Source: Butyrivibrio fibrisolvens (GTDB lineage Bacteria > Bacillota > Clostridia > Lachnospirales > Lachnospiraceae). Taken from it: DNA of 64,000 bases. This document shows, piece after piece, positions 17,432-26,123 of the stretch (position 1 is its first letter; every line of letters begins with the position of its first letter). The translations under genes were made by a program, and so were the position numbers. The notes under the pieces were generated by a model. It saw only the letters and a list, made by a program, of their open reading frames with translations, had not been told where the DNA came from and did no database searches. The stretch lies in assembly GCF_037113525.1 (NCBI RefSeq), contig NZ_CP146963.1, positions 2,914,001-2,978,000 on the forward strand. The letters are read 5' to 3'.

Positions 17432-19077
17432 AACTCCTCCACGTATTTCATAAAATAGTTTCTAAGCTTCTCATCGCATACATACAGATAAGTTCCCCTG
17501 ATTCCCCTTGTCATCAAAACATAGTATATATTTTTGATATACAGATCCAGTTCCTCATCCGAAGCTGACTGCTTACCACGCTTGTCAAAATAATTGGACC
17601 TGTCTACATAGATCCTACCCTTTTCATCATCGTATTTAATATCATTCCCGAGAATGACAAAGGCGTAATTGAGGTCATATCCTGCACTTGTATGAATACA
17701 TCCAACCTCATCAAGCGCTCCATCGCTATTGATCCAGTTATTAAGGCAATGATTCCATCTCTTTTTGACGCCTTCGATTTCTATGTCATATGCAGTCTTG
17801 TCATTCTTGGTCTTCCACTCCCACGCATAGCCTGCAAGCATCCTGCAAAGTTCCATGTCCTTTTCTTTGACATAGAGCTCTTTATTAAAATCAGCAAAGT
17901 GGGTGAAAATCTTAAAATCGTAATCGTCAAATGTCTTCCTTGGAACATCAACATTATGAAGTATATCATTTACATAGTTGATATACTCCTCTCCACCCTT
18001 GACACGCATCTGCATTCTCAAGAAATGTGTCAGATACGCAGTCATACGCCTTCTTCTTGAAAGCTCCATCTTCACTTTGTTCTGAAATACCTCGATAGTT
18101 GTACCCGATGGGCCTGATAACTGATCCGGGTCAAAAAAGAAAACCGGAGTCTTAGAGATCTTAAGTATCCAGTCAAGCTCTGTTGCATCACTTGGAAGGC
18201 CTAGCTTTTTATTGTTATTATCATAAGCCTGATATCCAACGATGCTACGCCTTACTTGAAGCTTCTGCGCTTCGTCTACAAAAAGGATATCCCACTCCCC
18301 AGCCTTTACCGCTTCTGATGCACCTATTACATCTTTGGCAGCAAGTCCTTCTATCTTTTTGAAAAGACTCTTAAGCGTAGACCTAAGCGATGTCTGAGGA
18401 ATAATAAGCCCCATCTTCTTTTCACGGAAAGGAAATCTATGAGTCTTCTCATCCTCATAATCTCTCAGATACTTCATCAGGTAAACTGCAACAATTGTCT
18501 TGCCAGTGCCGGGACGGCCCTCTACTACTATAGGTAGCTCTTTACCTTCTCTTATCTCTCTGATGATATCGTCGGCAAGGATCTTTTGATCTTTATTCAG
18601 TTCTTTAAAAGGAGAATATTTGTAGAACTCGCTATTCTTGATGTATTCAAGCGTGTGCTCGGCAAGATTATAAGACCTTAATTTATTCCATAACGCTTCA
18701 AAGGTCTCGTCGTATTCAGGCTTGCTGAAATAGTTCTTATTAGCAATACCATCATTTTTGTTGGTAATAGTATACTTACCATCAGCAGAAACAAATTGGA
18801 TCAGCTTAGACTCATAATCGAAAGTTACAGACTGATTGAATCTGCCGGAATATATGAAATGAACTTTGTTAAATTCACGCTTTTCCTTGTTGTTATAATG
18901 TTGCTTCATTCTCTCCGCAACATTAGTAGACTCGCCAATATAGACCTTATCTCCATTTTCCAGGATATAAAGCATCGGCCAGTTGCCAAGATAATCGTCT
19001 TCTCCGTAGCTGTCGCTGGGAAATTTATGATTGGTTATGACATAGAGGTTTTCTTTGGTAGCTTCGGAATTGTTCAT
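17428..19077 (-). CDS. GIY-YIG nuclease fused to a DUF2075 ATPase/helicase
   Basis: 549 residues. An N-terminal GIY-YIG-like domain spans about 30-105: MLYIL at 35, VYIGES at 45, the Arg in AERMKQH, and a candidate metal Glu at 89 in FDYESKLI. A DUF2075 P-loop domain follows, with Walker A GRPGTGKT (187-194), Walker B ILFVDEAQ, a downstream Q/R-rich region and a C-terminal LMTRGIRGTYLYVCD-type motif VI. DUF2075 is a group of SF1-like ATPases related to the Schlafen helicase region. A role in nucleic-acid processing or phage defence is inferred. Confidence 0.85.
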   Translation of the reverse strand: MNNSEATKENLYVITNHKFPSDSYGEDDYLGNWPMLYILENGDKVYIGESTNVAERMKQHYNNKEKREFNKVHFIYSGRFNQSVTFDYESKLIQFVSADGKYTITNKNDGIANKNYFSKPEYDETFEALWNKLRSYNLAEHTLEYIKNSEFYKYSPFKELNKDQKILADDIIREIREGKELPIVVEGRPGTGKTIVAVYLMKYLRDYEDEKTHRFPFREKKMGLIIPQTSLRSTLKSLFKKIEGLAAKDVIGASEAVKAGEWDILFVDEAQKLQVRRSIVGYQAYDNNNKKLGLPSDATELDWILKISKTPVFFFDPDQLSGPSGTTIEVFQNKVKMELSRRRRMTAYLTHFLRMQMRVKGGEEYINYVNDILHNVDVPRKTFDDYDFKIFTHFADFNKELYVKEKDMELCRMLAGYAWEWKTKNDKTAYDIEIEGVKKRWNHCLNNWINSDGALDEVGCIHTSAGYDLNYAFVILGNDIKYDDEKGRIYVDRSNYFDKRGKQSASDEELDLYIKNIYYVLMTRGIRGTYLYVCDEKLRNYFMKYVEEF

Positions 19078-19321
19078 ATAATTGCTCCAGTCTTAGATTT
19101 TCTGTAAGGCAACTATAATAAGTATACTACAATTTATGGTAATGCTGTTGATTCATAAAAACCCGTGTTTCTGAATTCTTTAGCGTACTGTCAACAATAA
19201 ACAGTTCTCTATATCGGTTATTAAAATCGATAGATATTCCGATATATTATTGTCTCTAAATCTTCAAAAACAGCCAAAAGCTGAAGGTCGCATAGGTTAT
19301 ACTCTCATTCAATAGTTTTTT

Positions 19322-19350
19322 AAAGAGCAGTTCAAAATGAGCTGCTCTTT
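19322..19350 (-). terminator. Probable terminator of the coiled-coil membrane protein gene
   Basis: aaagagcag and ctgctcttt form a 9-bp stem just downstream of the minus-strand gene; the tail is only mildly U-rich. Confidence 0.55.
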
Positions 19351-19369
19351 CCATTTCCTTAATTCTACA

Positions 19370-20707
19370 TTAGCAATATAAATAATATTTTATATAGATT
19401 ACAAGTACTTCAAAAGATGCAGAATTCTGATCATTCGTAAAAGTAAAAGTTGTACAGCCCTCAAATATGGGGGTAAATTTCACTTTACAATGATTATATG
19501 AATCAAATTCCCCTACCCAATCCACATTTATATTTCCGTTATTTCCTTGGCAATAAACACTACCATACAAAGTAAAAGTAACTTGAATTTCTCTCTCATC
19601 ACCAGTTGTAACAATAATATATTGATTAGAATAATATGAAGAAGTTCCAATATAATCTGTTTTACCAAACTTTTTCAGATTGTTCATAACATCTGTCATC
19701 TTAGTATTTTCAGTTTGGTAGTCACCAACTTCTTTGCTTTTTTCTTTAAGATCACTCTCTTTATCCTCTAACTTTTCTTCCAGCTCTGCGTTAAGAGCTT
19801 CTTTTTCCGAAATCTCAGATTGTAATTCTTCGTTTTCCTTTGAAATAGATTCATTTGCCCCCACTAATAACGTATTTTTTTCTTGTAACGATTTATTCTG
19901 CAAAATCATGTATATAGAAGTTACTGATAATGTAGCAATGCATAAAACCATCATAATAACTACAGCTATTACAATGACTTTGCTTATATTGTGGTGCCCA
20001 TCTTTATTGAAATCCTGCGATAAAACCACCTTACTTCCAGTTATATCTTGATTCTCACTTATTGTTTTCTCTTCATTTTTTATTATTTTCTCTTCGATTG
20101 GTTGGTGAGATAAAATAATCGGATCGACGTTAGCAGATTCATGAAAGGGCTCTTTTGCACTTGTAATTAAATCGTTTTCTATTCTGATTTTTGATTCCTG
20201 CTTTAGAATATTAATAGCAGCATCATCGCTTCCATAATCTCTATCTTGGGAATGCCCAAAAAACATTGCTCCTTCCTCAAAATAACACCTGACCTTATCG
20301 GAAGTAAGTACGTATGCCAACCACATAAGATTTATAATTAGTCTTAAAAGTTGAATGTACGTATTCATGTTCACTGGTACAGAATAAATAAACATATATA
20401 TAAAAGAAATTACGCAAAGCATTACTACCCAAAAATCAAAAGCTTTTTTGTTAAAATTATCTTTGGCATACAAAATAGCAACATTTATTCCTATACTTAT
20501 TGAATATTCACATATTACTAAGATAATAAAGCCATTTTTATAAGATAGCGCATTAACAATATCAGAAATACCACTAAATATTCCATATATAATGCCCAAA
20601 TAAAGGGTTATAACGAACAAGCCTAATAAAAATGGGACCGAATTACGTTTGTCATTTCGTTCTTCACTTGTTTTATTATTCGCATTATGATCTTCTTTAT
20701 TTCTCAT
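19370..20707 (-). CDS. Membrane protein with DUF2569-like N-terminus and coiled coil
   Basis: 445 residues from the ATG at 20707 (AGGGG five bases before); the frame extends upstream without support. A polar N-terminus, then four membrane helices whose end (LMWLAYVLTSDKVRCYF) resembles the S-x-R-V-K-x-T-F ending of DUF2569 proteins. Next come a linker, a fifth helix (KVIVIAVVIMMVLCIATLSV), a long Glu/Lys coiled coil (about 300-380), and a C-terminal beta domain of about 90 residues that would be outside. Function unknown. It overlaps no gene and follows a zinc-motif protein. Confidence 0.65.
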   Translation of the reverse strand: MRNKEDHNANNKTSEERNDKRNSVPFLLGLFVITLYLGIIYGIFSGISDIVNALSYKNGFIILVICEYSISIGINVAILYAKDNFNKKAFDFWVVMLCVISFIYMFIYSVPVNMNTYIQLLRLIINLMWLAYVLTSDKVRCYFEEGAMFFGHSQDRDYGSDDAAINILKQESKIRIENDLITSAKEPFHESANVDPIILSHQPIEEKIIKNEEKTISENQDITGSKVVLSQDFNKDGHHNISKVIVIAVVIMMVLCIATLSVTSIYMILQNKSLQEKNTLLVGANESISKENEELQSEISEKEALNAELEEKLEDKESDLKEKSKEVGDYQTENTKMTDVMNNLKKFGKTDYIGTSSYYSNQYIIVTTGDEREIQVTFTLYGSVYCQGNNGNINVDWVGEFDSYNHCKVKFTPIFEGCTTFTFTNDQNSASFEVLVIYIKYYLYC

Positions 20708-20757
20708 ATTAGCCCCTATGTTCTTCTTCATTTCTAAAAAACCAGAACCCTTTATTA

Positions 20758-21648
20758 TCAAGGAATCTGATATTTCTGTTTTATTCTGGTTATTTCTATG
20801 TACTCTTGATACCATCCAATCTTAGGAAGTTTTATCTTTTTTCCAGTTGAACATCTTTTACAATGCGGCAAATTGCAAACCTGAGCATAATTGATAGGCA
20901 CAAGATTAGCTCCCCCACACTTGCTTTTTGTATGAAGTACCTTACCATTCTTTTTCGCCACATAAACAGTATAATCACCATATGGTCCATTACCATTGGA
21001 ACAAGGAAATCCATCTTTTAAAAAAGTGTTCTTTGGAATATCAACCAAGCTCAACGGATCCTTATTCTTGTATAACAACATATATTTGTTTTGTTCTTGC
21101 AAAAATAATTCTTTCTCTATCTTCCATTTTTCGTATGTTATTTTTGTATAGAGTATGACTTTTAATCCCCAAAAACACGCTATTAATCCAAGTATTACTT
21201 TGAGACATATATTATTATCTTTTTCTTCTTTTTCTTCTTTTTCTTCTTTTTCTTCTTTCTCAGCTACATTGGTTTTCTCCCTTGAATTATCAGTGTTATA
21301 ACTCTTTGAAGATGAACTGCTCTGACTCTTTTCCATCTTTTCATGCAAAGGCTCTGGTCCGTCATATATCGGCGGATTGCAATCACTACAAGGGTTGTAA
21401 CCATTTTCGACAACTGCCTCGTAAAGTGTTATTTCCCTATCACTACGTAAATGGTAACATCCCGCGGTATGATAACATTTACCAGTATTCGTAACGTGGA
21501 CTATTGTATCGCCATTGTCCGCCAAAACTATAATCGGTTTCAATGCAATGGCTATAATGCATATAAAAATCAGCAAATAAGAAAGCTTATTCAGCCACTC
21601 TTGAATCTTAATTTTTGTTTTAGCTTTAGCTTTCGTAGTTTCTATCAT
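20758..21648 (-). CDS. Membrane protein with two Ada-like Cys/His zinc motifs
   Basis: About 297 residues. A first membrane segment or signal (about 15-42) is followed by HVTNTGKCYHTAGCYHLR...GYNPCSDCNPP, the small Ada-like zinc motif found at the ends of secreted Firmicutes proteins. Then come a Ser-rich linker, a KEE microsatellite-coded stretch, another membrane segment, and a second Cys/His set (LHTKSKCGG...CNLPHCKRC). The start is uncertain: TTG at 21663 overlaps the upstream stop; ATG at 21648 is used here. Function not recognised. The nuclease at 24628 ends in a very similar motif. Confidence 0.65.
   Translation of the reverse strand: MIETTKAKAKTKIKIQEWLNKLSYLLIFICIIAIALKPIIVLADNGDTIVHVTNTGKCYHTAGCYHLRSDREITLYEAVVENGYNPCSDCNPPIYDGPEPLHEKMEKSQSSSSSKSYNTDNSREKTNVAEKEEKEEKEEKEEKDNNICLKVILGLIACFWGLKVILYTKITYEKWKIEKELFLQEQNKYMLLYKNKDPLSLVDIPKNTFLKDGFPCSNGNGPYGDYTVYVAKKNGKVLHTKSKCGGANLVPINYAQVCNLPHCKRCSTGKKIKLPKIGWYQEYIEITRIKQKYQIP
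21222..21262. repeat. 9-bp microsatellite coding KEE repeats
   Basis: Four to five copies of a ttcttcttt-type unit encode (Lys-Glu-Glu)n on the minus strand. Copy-number change would keep the frame. Confidence 0.7.
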
Positions 21649-21659
21649 GCTAATTACCG

Positions 21660-22613
21660 TCAAAATAACAGAGATATCTCTTTACCATCACTAATACATG
21701 TAATCTCCCCATACAAATCTGTCCGATATATTTGCGCCCCATATTCTTCGATTCTATCTAAAACTACATCATGAGGATGACCATACGCATTGTCTTCCAC
21801 CACTGATATGATGCAATAATCAGGATCAACAGCTTTGATAAATTCTTCAGATGTCGATGTATTACTTCCATGATGACCTATTTTCATGACATCGCTCTTG
21901 ATGTTAAAACGTGATTTAACAATAGACAGTTCTTCTGCCTCTTCCGCATCTCCTGTAATAAGGAACGATGTTGATCCATACTTAATACGGAGCACTATCG
22001 ATGAATTATTAACGTTATCTTCAGCAAGACTCATATCAATTGGCCCAACAATTTGAACTGTAGCGCTTCCCAACCCGAACGTATCTCCGGCTTTAGGGAC
22101 TGTTATAGTTTTCCCTTGAACATCAAGGTATTTTACAAAGCTATTAAATGCCTTAGTATCAGATTCTGTCACTGGAGCATAAGCCATTCCTACAGATGCA
22201 TAGTTCAGTGCACCTGAAAGACCACCCACATGATCTTCATGAGCATGAGTACAAACTATATAATCAATATACTTAATCTCTCGTTTTTCCAAATATGAAT
22301 ATATGAAGCTTGAATAAGATGGATTTCCTCCATCAATCAACATAAAATGTCCACCGCACTCCACAAGAGTAGAATCACCTTCACCAACATCCAAAAAATG
22401 AATAACAAAGGACGAATCTACTAAAATGTCTGGCGTATCACTTTCTGCATCATAGTAGAACACTCCTCCATCTCCAATTGTTCTACTATCCGGAAATGAT
22501 GGATTTGAAGGCAAAGTATGCTTTTTATTTACTCTTAATACTGCAATACTCACGGCAATTACGACTACAATTATTACAAATAGTATTAGTCGTCTTTTAA
22601 CTTTTTTCTTCAT
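21660..22613 (-). CDS. Membrane-anchored ComEC/Rec2-like metallo-beta-lactamase-fold hydrolase
   Basis: 317 residues. An N-terminal membrane anchor (about 8-28) is followed by an MBL domain: VIHFLDVGEGDSTLVE, metal motif THAHEDHVGG, GDAEEAEE, KIGHHGSNTSTSEEF, and the ending YGHPHDVVLDRIEEYG. This is the same arrangement as the C-terminal domain of ComEC and of stand-alone secreted relatives. In ComEC this domain is proposed to degrade the non-transported DNA strand. No competence genes are in view, so the substrate is open. It is coupled to the next gene by overlapping stop and start. Confidence 0.85.
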   Translation of the reverse strand: MKKKVKRRLILFVIIVVVIAVSIAVLRVNKKHTLPSNPSFPDSRTIGDGGVFYYDAESDTPDILVDSSFVIHFLDVGEGDSTLVECGGHFMLIDGGNPSYSSFIYSYLEKREIKYIDYIVCTHAHEDHVGGLSGALNYASVGMAYAPVTESDTKAFNSFVKYLDVQGKTITVPKAGDTFGLGSATVQIVGPIDMSLAEDNVNNSSIVLRIKYGSTSFLITGDAEEAEELSIVKSRFNIKSDVMKIGHHGSNTSTSEEFIKAVDPDYCIISVVEDNAYGHPHDVVLDRIEEYGAQIYRTDLYGEITCISDGKEISLLF

Positions 22614-22638
22614 ATTTTCACAAGACTATTTCAATGAA

Positions 22639-23769
22639 CTATTCCGTAGTGAACGTATACGTAACCGTATAGTGCGCTTTTTCTCCTTTATTCTTTCCAC
22701 CGTTTTCAGTTACATATACATCCATAGTAACTGTAAATCCGTTTTGAAGGTCTTCTTCTGTCACAGTGTGTGTAGCTGATGCCTCACCAACATCAGGATT
22801 ATTATCAGATTCTGTATATTTGGAATAGAATGTTAATGTATCTCCTACAGCTATTTCTTTGAGATAATAAACATTTTCACCATCTATCTTGTCTTCAAAT
22901 GACCACTCATCTCCTATGTCTTCGCCGATATTAGATTTATTAACTTTCACATGCATTATTCTTCTAGTTCCATCAACAGTTATATCGCATGTTGCTTGAA
23001 TACTATCAGAAACAATTGCAGTTATAGTTGCTGTACCGCCGCCAACAGCTGTAACCTCTCCTTCTTCATTAACAACAACTACGTTCTCATCACTAGAAAT
23101 CCATTTTATTTCTCCAACTGTAGCATCTGATGGAGTAATCTCAACTATCAATTTCACAGCTCCTCCAAGAACTAATTCTGTTGAATCAGCTTGGATAATA
23201 ATCGATTCAGGATCTATTGTTCCATCATCTTCTTCAGCTCTTCCATCATCAGCATTCTTGACCTTGTTTTCTTTATCATTTTTTGAATCAGTTTCAACAG
23301 AAATCTCTACATTGCTGCTTCTAGAAGATTCATTCGTATCTTTAGTCCTATTAGAATCACTTGATTTTCCAGAACGAGCTATCGCAAAGTACACAAGCCA
23401 TGCAATTACAATAATTGCTACCTTAACCTTCTTATTCATCTTCTGATTCCTGACCATCAAAATCGTCAGAGGAACCGGAAAGATAAACAGCCACCCTAAT
23501 ATCCAAAGCCAAGTTCTTCTTTTCTTCGGCTTTTCATATGTATATGCAGGAATGGTCTGCTGATATTCTCTTGCACTTTCAGCCTTTGCACGCTGCCTTC
23601 CTTTTTCAAACAGATATCCGCTTTCCTCAGCATTATCGAACTGTATGTGCTTGATCTCATCATCTACAAATATGCTGTTCCCGCAATACTCGCATTTAAG
23701 ATTTTTCTGATCTGCATCAAGCTGAAGTGACGCGCCGCAATTAGGACATACTATGCTAACTATTTTCAT
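22639..23769 (-). CDS. Zinc-ribbon membrane protein with bacterial Ig-like (BIG2) domain
   Basis: 376 residues from the second ATG (AAAGGA at 7 bases). An N-terminal zinc ribbon (CPNCG...CEYCG, about 7-30) is followed by two membrane segments (about 88-108, 114-134), a polar linker, a BIG2 domain (about 190-265, with VGEIKWISSDENVVVVNEEGEVTAVGGG-type strands) and a last beta domain. The ribbon should be cytosolic and the Ig-like part outside. The role is unknown; adhesive or scaffold functions are typical for BIG2. Confidence 0.75.
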   Translation of the reverse strand: MKIVSIVCPNCGASLQLDADQKNLKCEYCGNSIFVDDEIKHIQFDNAEESGYLFEKGRQRAKAESAREYQQTIPAYTYEKPKKRRTWLWILGWLFIFPVPLTILMVRNQKMNKKVKVAIIVIAWLVYFAIARSGKSSDSNRTKDTNESSRSSNVEISVETDSKNDKENKVKNADDGRAEEDDGTIDPESIIIQADSTELVLGGAVKLIVEITPSDATVGEIKWISSDENVVVVNEEGEVTAVGGGTATITAIVSDSIQATCDITVDGTRRIMHVKVNKSNIGEDIGDEWSFEDKIDGENVYYLKEIAVGDTLTFYSKYTESDNNPDVGEASATHTVTEEDLQNGFTVTMDVYVTENGGKNKGEKAHYTVTYTFTTE

Positions 23770-23877
23770 AATCATATCCTTTCAAAAATCATAGCCAAAC
23801 ACATATTTCAATGTAGTATTATTATTTTGTAAATGTAATTTCGTTCATTAATTCATTTAATTATATCGGAGGAAATG

Positions 23878-24624
23878 ATGCGAAAAAGAATCTTTGAAAT
23901 TATCGAAACTGCTAAAGATAATGACAAGGTAAGCTCAATTTATGATGCCGTAATGCTACTAGCAATCATCATAAGCATAATCCCATTAGGATTTAAGCAG
24001 TCTTTTCCAATTTTTCACTATACAGACCTTATAACAACTACTCTTTTTATTATCGATTACTTTCTGAGGCTGATTACTGCTGACTATAAGCTTAAAGAAC
24101 GTTCAGCAGTAGCTTTTGTAAAATATCCCTTCACACCTTGGGCTATTATTGATCTTGTTTCTATCCTTCCAAGCCTGACTGTTCTTAATCCTGGATTCAA
24201 GCTATTCCGTCTATTCCGCATAATCAGAACTCTACGTGTGCTTAGGGTTTTCAAAGCATTCCGTTACTCAAAAAGCATAAAAATAATAGCAAGAGTCATA
24301 AAGAACTCACGAGGACCACTCATGGCTGTATGTACTCTTGCTATCTGTTATATTCTTATCTCTGCTCTTGTAATTTTCAATGTTGAAGCAGATTCTTTTG
24401 ATACTCTTTTTGATGCAATTTACTGGGCTACTGTTTCACTTACTACCGTAGGCTATGGAGACATCTATCCTATAACAACCGCAGGACGTGTTATTACGAT
24501 GATTTCTTCCGTCTTTGGTATTGCTGTGGTTGCTCTTCCTGCAGGCGTTATCACCGCAGGCTATCTGGAAGCCTTAACCGAAAGTAAGAAAGAACAGGAT
24601 AAAAGCGATTTAAGTAAATCATAA
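23878..24624 (+). CDS. Voltage-gated-type potassium channel
   Basis: 249 residues with six membrane segments. S4 is clear (FRLFRIIRTLRVLRVFKAFRY, Arg/Lys every third residue, about 110-130) and the pore loop has the selectivity filter TTVGYGD (189-195). The ion is K+ from the GYGD filter. GGAGG supports ATG 23878 (or 23875). It is the only plus-strand gene between 17 and 26 kb and its stop lies 3 bp from the convergent nuclease stop, without a terminator. Confidence 0.92.
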   Translation: MRKRIFEIIETAKDNDKVSSIYDAVMLLAIIISIIPLGFKQSFPIFHYTDLITTTLFIIDYFLRLITADYKLKERSAVAFVKYPFTPWAIIDLVSILPSLTVLNPGFKLFRLFRIIRTLRVLRVFKAFRYSKSIKIIARVIKNSRGPLMAVCTLAICYILISALVIFNVEADSFDTLFDAIYWATVSLTTVGYGDIYPITTAGRVITMISSVFGIAVVALPAGVITAGYLEALTESKKEQDKSDLSKS

Positions 24625-24627
24625 TGG

Positions 24628-25551
24628 TCATGGATTACACCGCTTGCAAGGATCATACCCAAGATTTACAAGCTCATCTCTCGTTCCTTCATAATACATT
24701 TTGTTCTTTTCCTTCATATCGCTGACACTACTGCATGTTGGATAGTGGAATTTCTTGGTATTTGTATTAACAACATAGCTGTACTGCTGCGTGGTCTGGT
24801 CTGAAGTGCTTCTCGTTATGTCTTCTTCTGTCGCATCATTTGGTGTAAGAACATATCCGTCTATAGCGCTGTTACTGCCATCTGCATAGTTGATATTTAC
24901 TCCCGGCTGTACGTTATAGCAGAACACATTGAAGCAGATTCCCTGTCCTGAATCTTCTACGGAGTAGCTTTCAATCTGAACTCCTGTGCACAGGAGGTTA
25001 TTGCCTTCAAATACAGGTGTAACCCTGTACATTACGTGATTACCGGTTGACTCTATATAATTCGCAACCATGTTTTCATATGGAAGCATACCATCAACGT
25101 TCATGTATCTTGTGCCTGTGACAAGATTCTTCTCATTAGCATTCTCGCCTGTGAGCTGGTAGCCTATAAGATGGCATCTGTTGTAGAGATATGGCGGTTC
25201 TGAATCAACGATTCCTGGATACTTGTTCTGGTTCCAACCTGTAGGCTTTACAGTGCCAATCGATTCGCGAGGTTCTGTAGGCATGAGGTCCTGACCTATG
25301 CATGCTACAGCAGTTGTACATCTTCCAAGGCTGTCCAAGGCTCCATACTGTTCGTATGATACTGTGGTGATATCGGAAGCTGCGAAGGTTGGTATATTGC
25401 CGTTTAGGACTACTGATGCACTTCCTGTATAAGCCGGTATGTCGCTCTTGGCATGGACTTTGGTAAGTGTTAATCCCGACAGGCTAATTATCAGTCCTAT
25501 AAGAATGAGCATCGCCAATATTCTGTTTATCTTGAAGTTTGCTATTCTCAT
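24628..25551 (-). CDS. Secreted DNA/RNA non-specific endonuclease with C-terminal Ada-like motif
   Basis: About 307 residues from ATG 25551 (AGAGGA at 8 bases). A signal peptide or anchor spans about 8-35. The NUC domain has NRCHLIGYQLTGENANEKN (catalytic His in the DRGH-like position and the metal-binding Asn) and GTRYMNVDGMLPYEN. The C-terminus carries a zinc-type motif (KFHYPTCSSV...GYDPCKRCNP). EndA-type enzymes cut extracellular DNA. The gene sits behind a GEMM-I riboswitch with its own terminator, so expression should respond to a cyclic dinucleotide. Confidence 0.87.
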   Translation of the reverse strand: MRIANFKINRILAMLILIGLIISLSGLTLTKVHAKSDIPAYTGSASVVLNGNIPTFAASDITTVSYEQYGALDSLGRCTTAVACIGQDLMPTEPRESIGTVKPTGWNQNKYPGIVDSEPPYLYNRCHLIGYQLTGENANEKNLVTGTRYMNVDGMLPYENMVANYIESTGNHVMYRVTPVFEGNNLLCTGVQIESYSVEDSGQGICFNVFCYNVQPGVNINYADGSNSAIDGYVLTPNDATEEDITRSTSDQTTQQYSYVVNTNTKKFHYPTCSSVSDMKEKNKMYYEGTRDELVNLGYDPCKRCNP

Positions 25552-25586
25552 GTATTTATCCTCTATCTCTTTTCCCAAAAGGTAAT

Positions 25587-25614
25587 AAAAAAGGCACTGC
25601 ACAGCTGCAATGCC
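25587..25614 (-). terminator. Riboswitch expression-platform terminator
   Basis: On the minus strand GGCATTGCA pairs with TGCAGTGCC, followed by six U, between the GEMM aptamer and the nuclease start. Confidence 0.85.
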
Positions 25615-25628
25615 CATTACTCGTGTTA

Positions 25629-25695
25629 CATGCAACTGGCTGACTCGGAGAGTCCCTATAGCTTTGTGTCACCAGATTGCTCTGGCTTTACCGTA
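25629..25695 (-). promoter_or_regulatory. GEMM-I cyclic-di-GMP riboswitch
   Basis: Read on the minus strand: GGTAAAGCC...CAAT...GACACAAAGC (25670-25661)...AGGGACT...AGTCAGCCAGTTGC. This fits the GEMM-I consensus in order and spacing (GCAAAGC core, GGGnCU, then an AGCCAGGTTGC-like end), with A for G in the usual GACGCAAAGC. The terminator downstream makes it a transcriptional switch for the secreted nuclease. Whether ligand turns it on or off, and whether the ligand is c-di-GMP or cGAMP, cannot be read from sequence alone. Confidence 0.85.
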
Positions 25696-25776
25696 TATAT
25701 GCAATCGTTATTTAGTTAAGTTCAAGTATAATTATTTATAATATGCATGTCAATATACTTTACCGCTACTATTTTC

Positions 25777-25950
25777 TCAAAAAGCAATATCCTTATATCC
25801 AACTTCCGTTACTTCTCCATCCTCGATCAACACGGCAACACCATTATCTTCCGTATCGTCTCCCCCGGAATAGGCCTGCTGCCTCTAGGATTATGTTACT
25901 ACTGTCTCTCCTTCTTTTCCAATCCAGGATGCTGCATATGAAATTCTTGT
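25777..25950 (-). pseudogene. Possible decayed gene tail upstream of the nuclease operon
   Basis: One minus-strand frame reads TRISYAASWIGKEGETVVT, two stops, then GDDTEDNGVAVLIEDGEVTEVGYKDIAF and a stop. The composition is protein-like, but there is no start and two stops interrupt it. No family recognised. The rest of 25696-26123 holds no gene. Confidence 0.3.
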
Positions 25951-26123
25951 GATTAATGAAGTATGAGGCTTCACATTACAAAAATTACGAAAATGCGTAA
26001 TTTTTATAACTACTAATTGCATATTATATATATTATTGGTATACTTCTTTTTGGTGATGTCACTTCTGCCGGCGCTGTGATATTGCCTAAACTGACAATT
26101 GAATATTGTAGAAGGGGTATATT

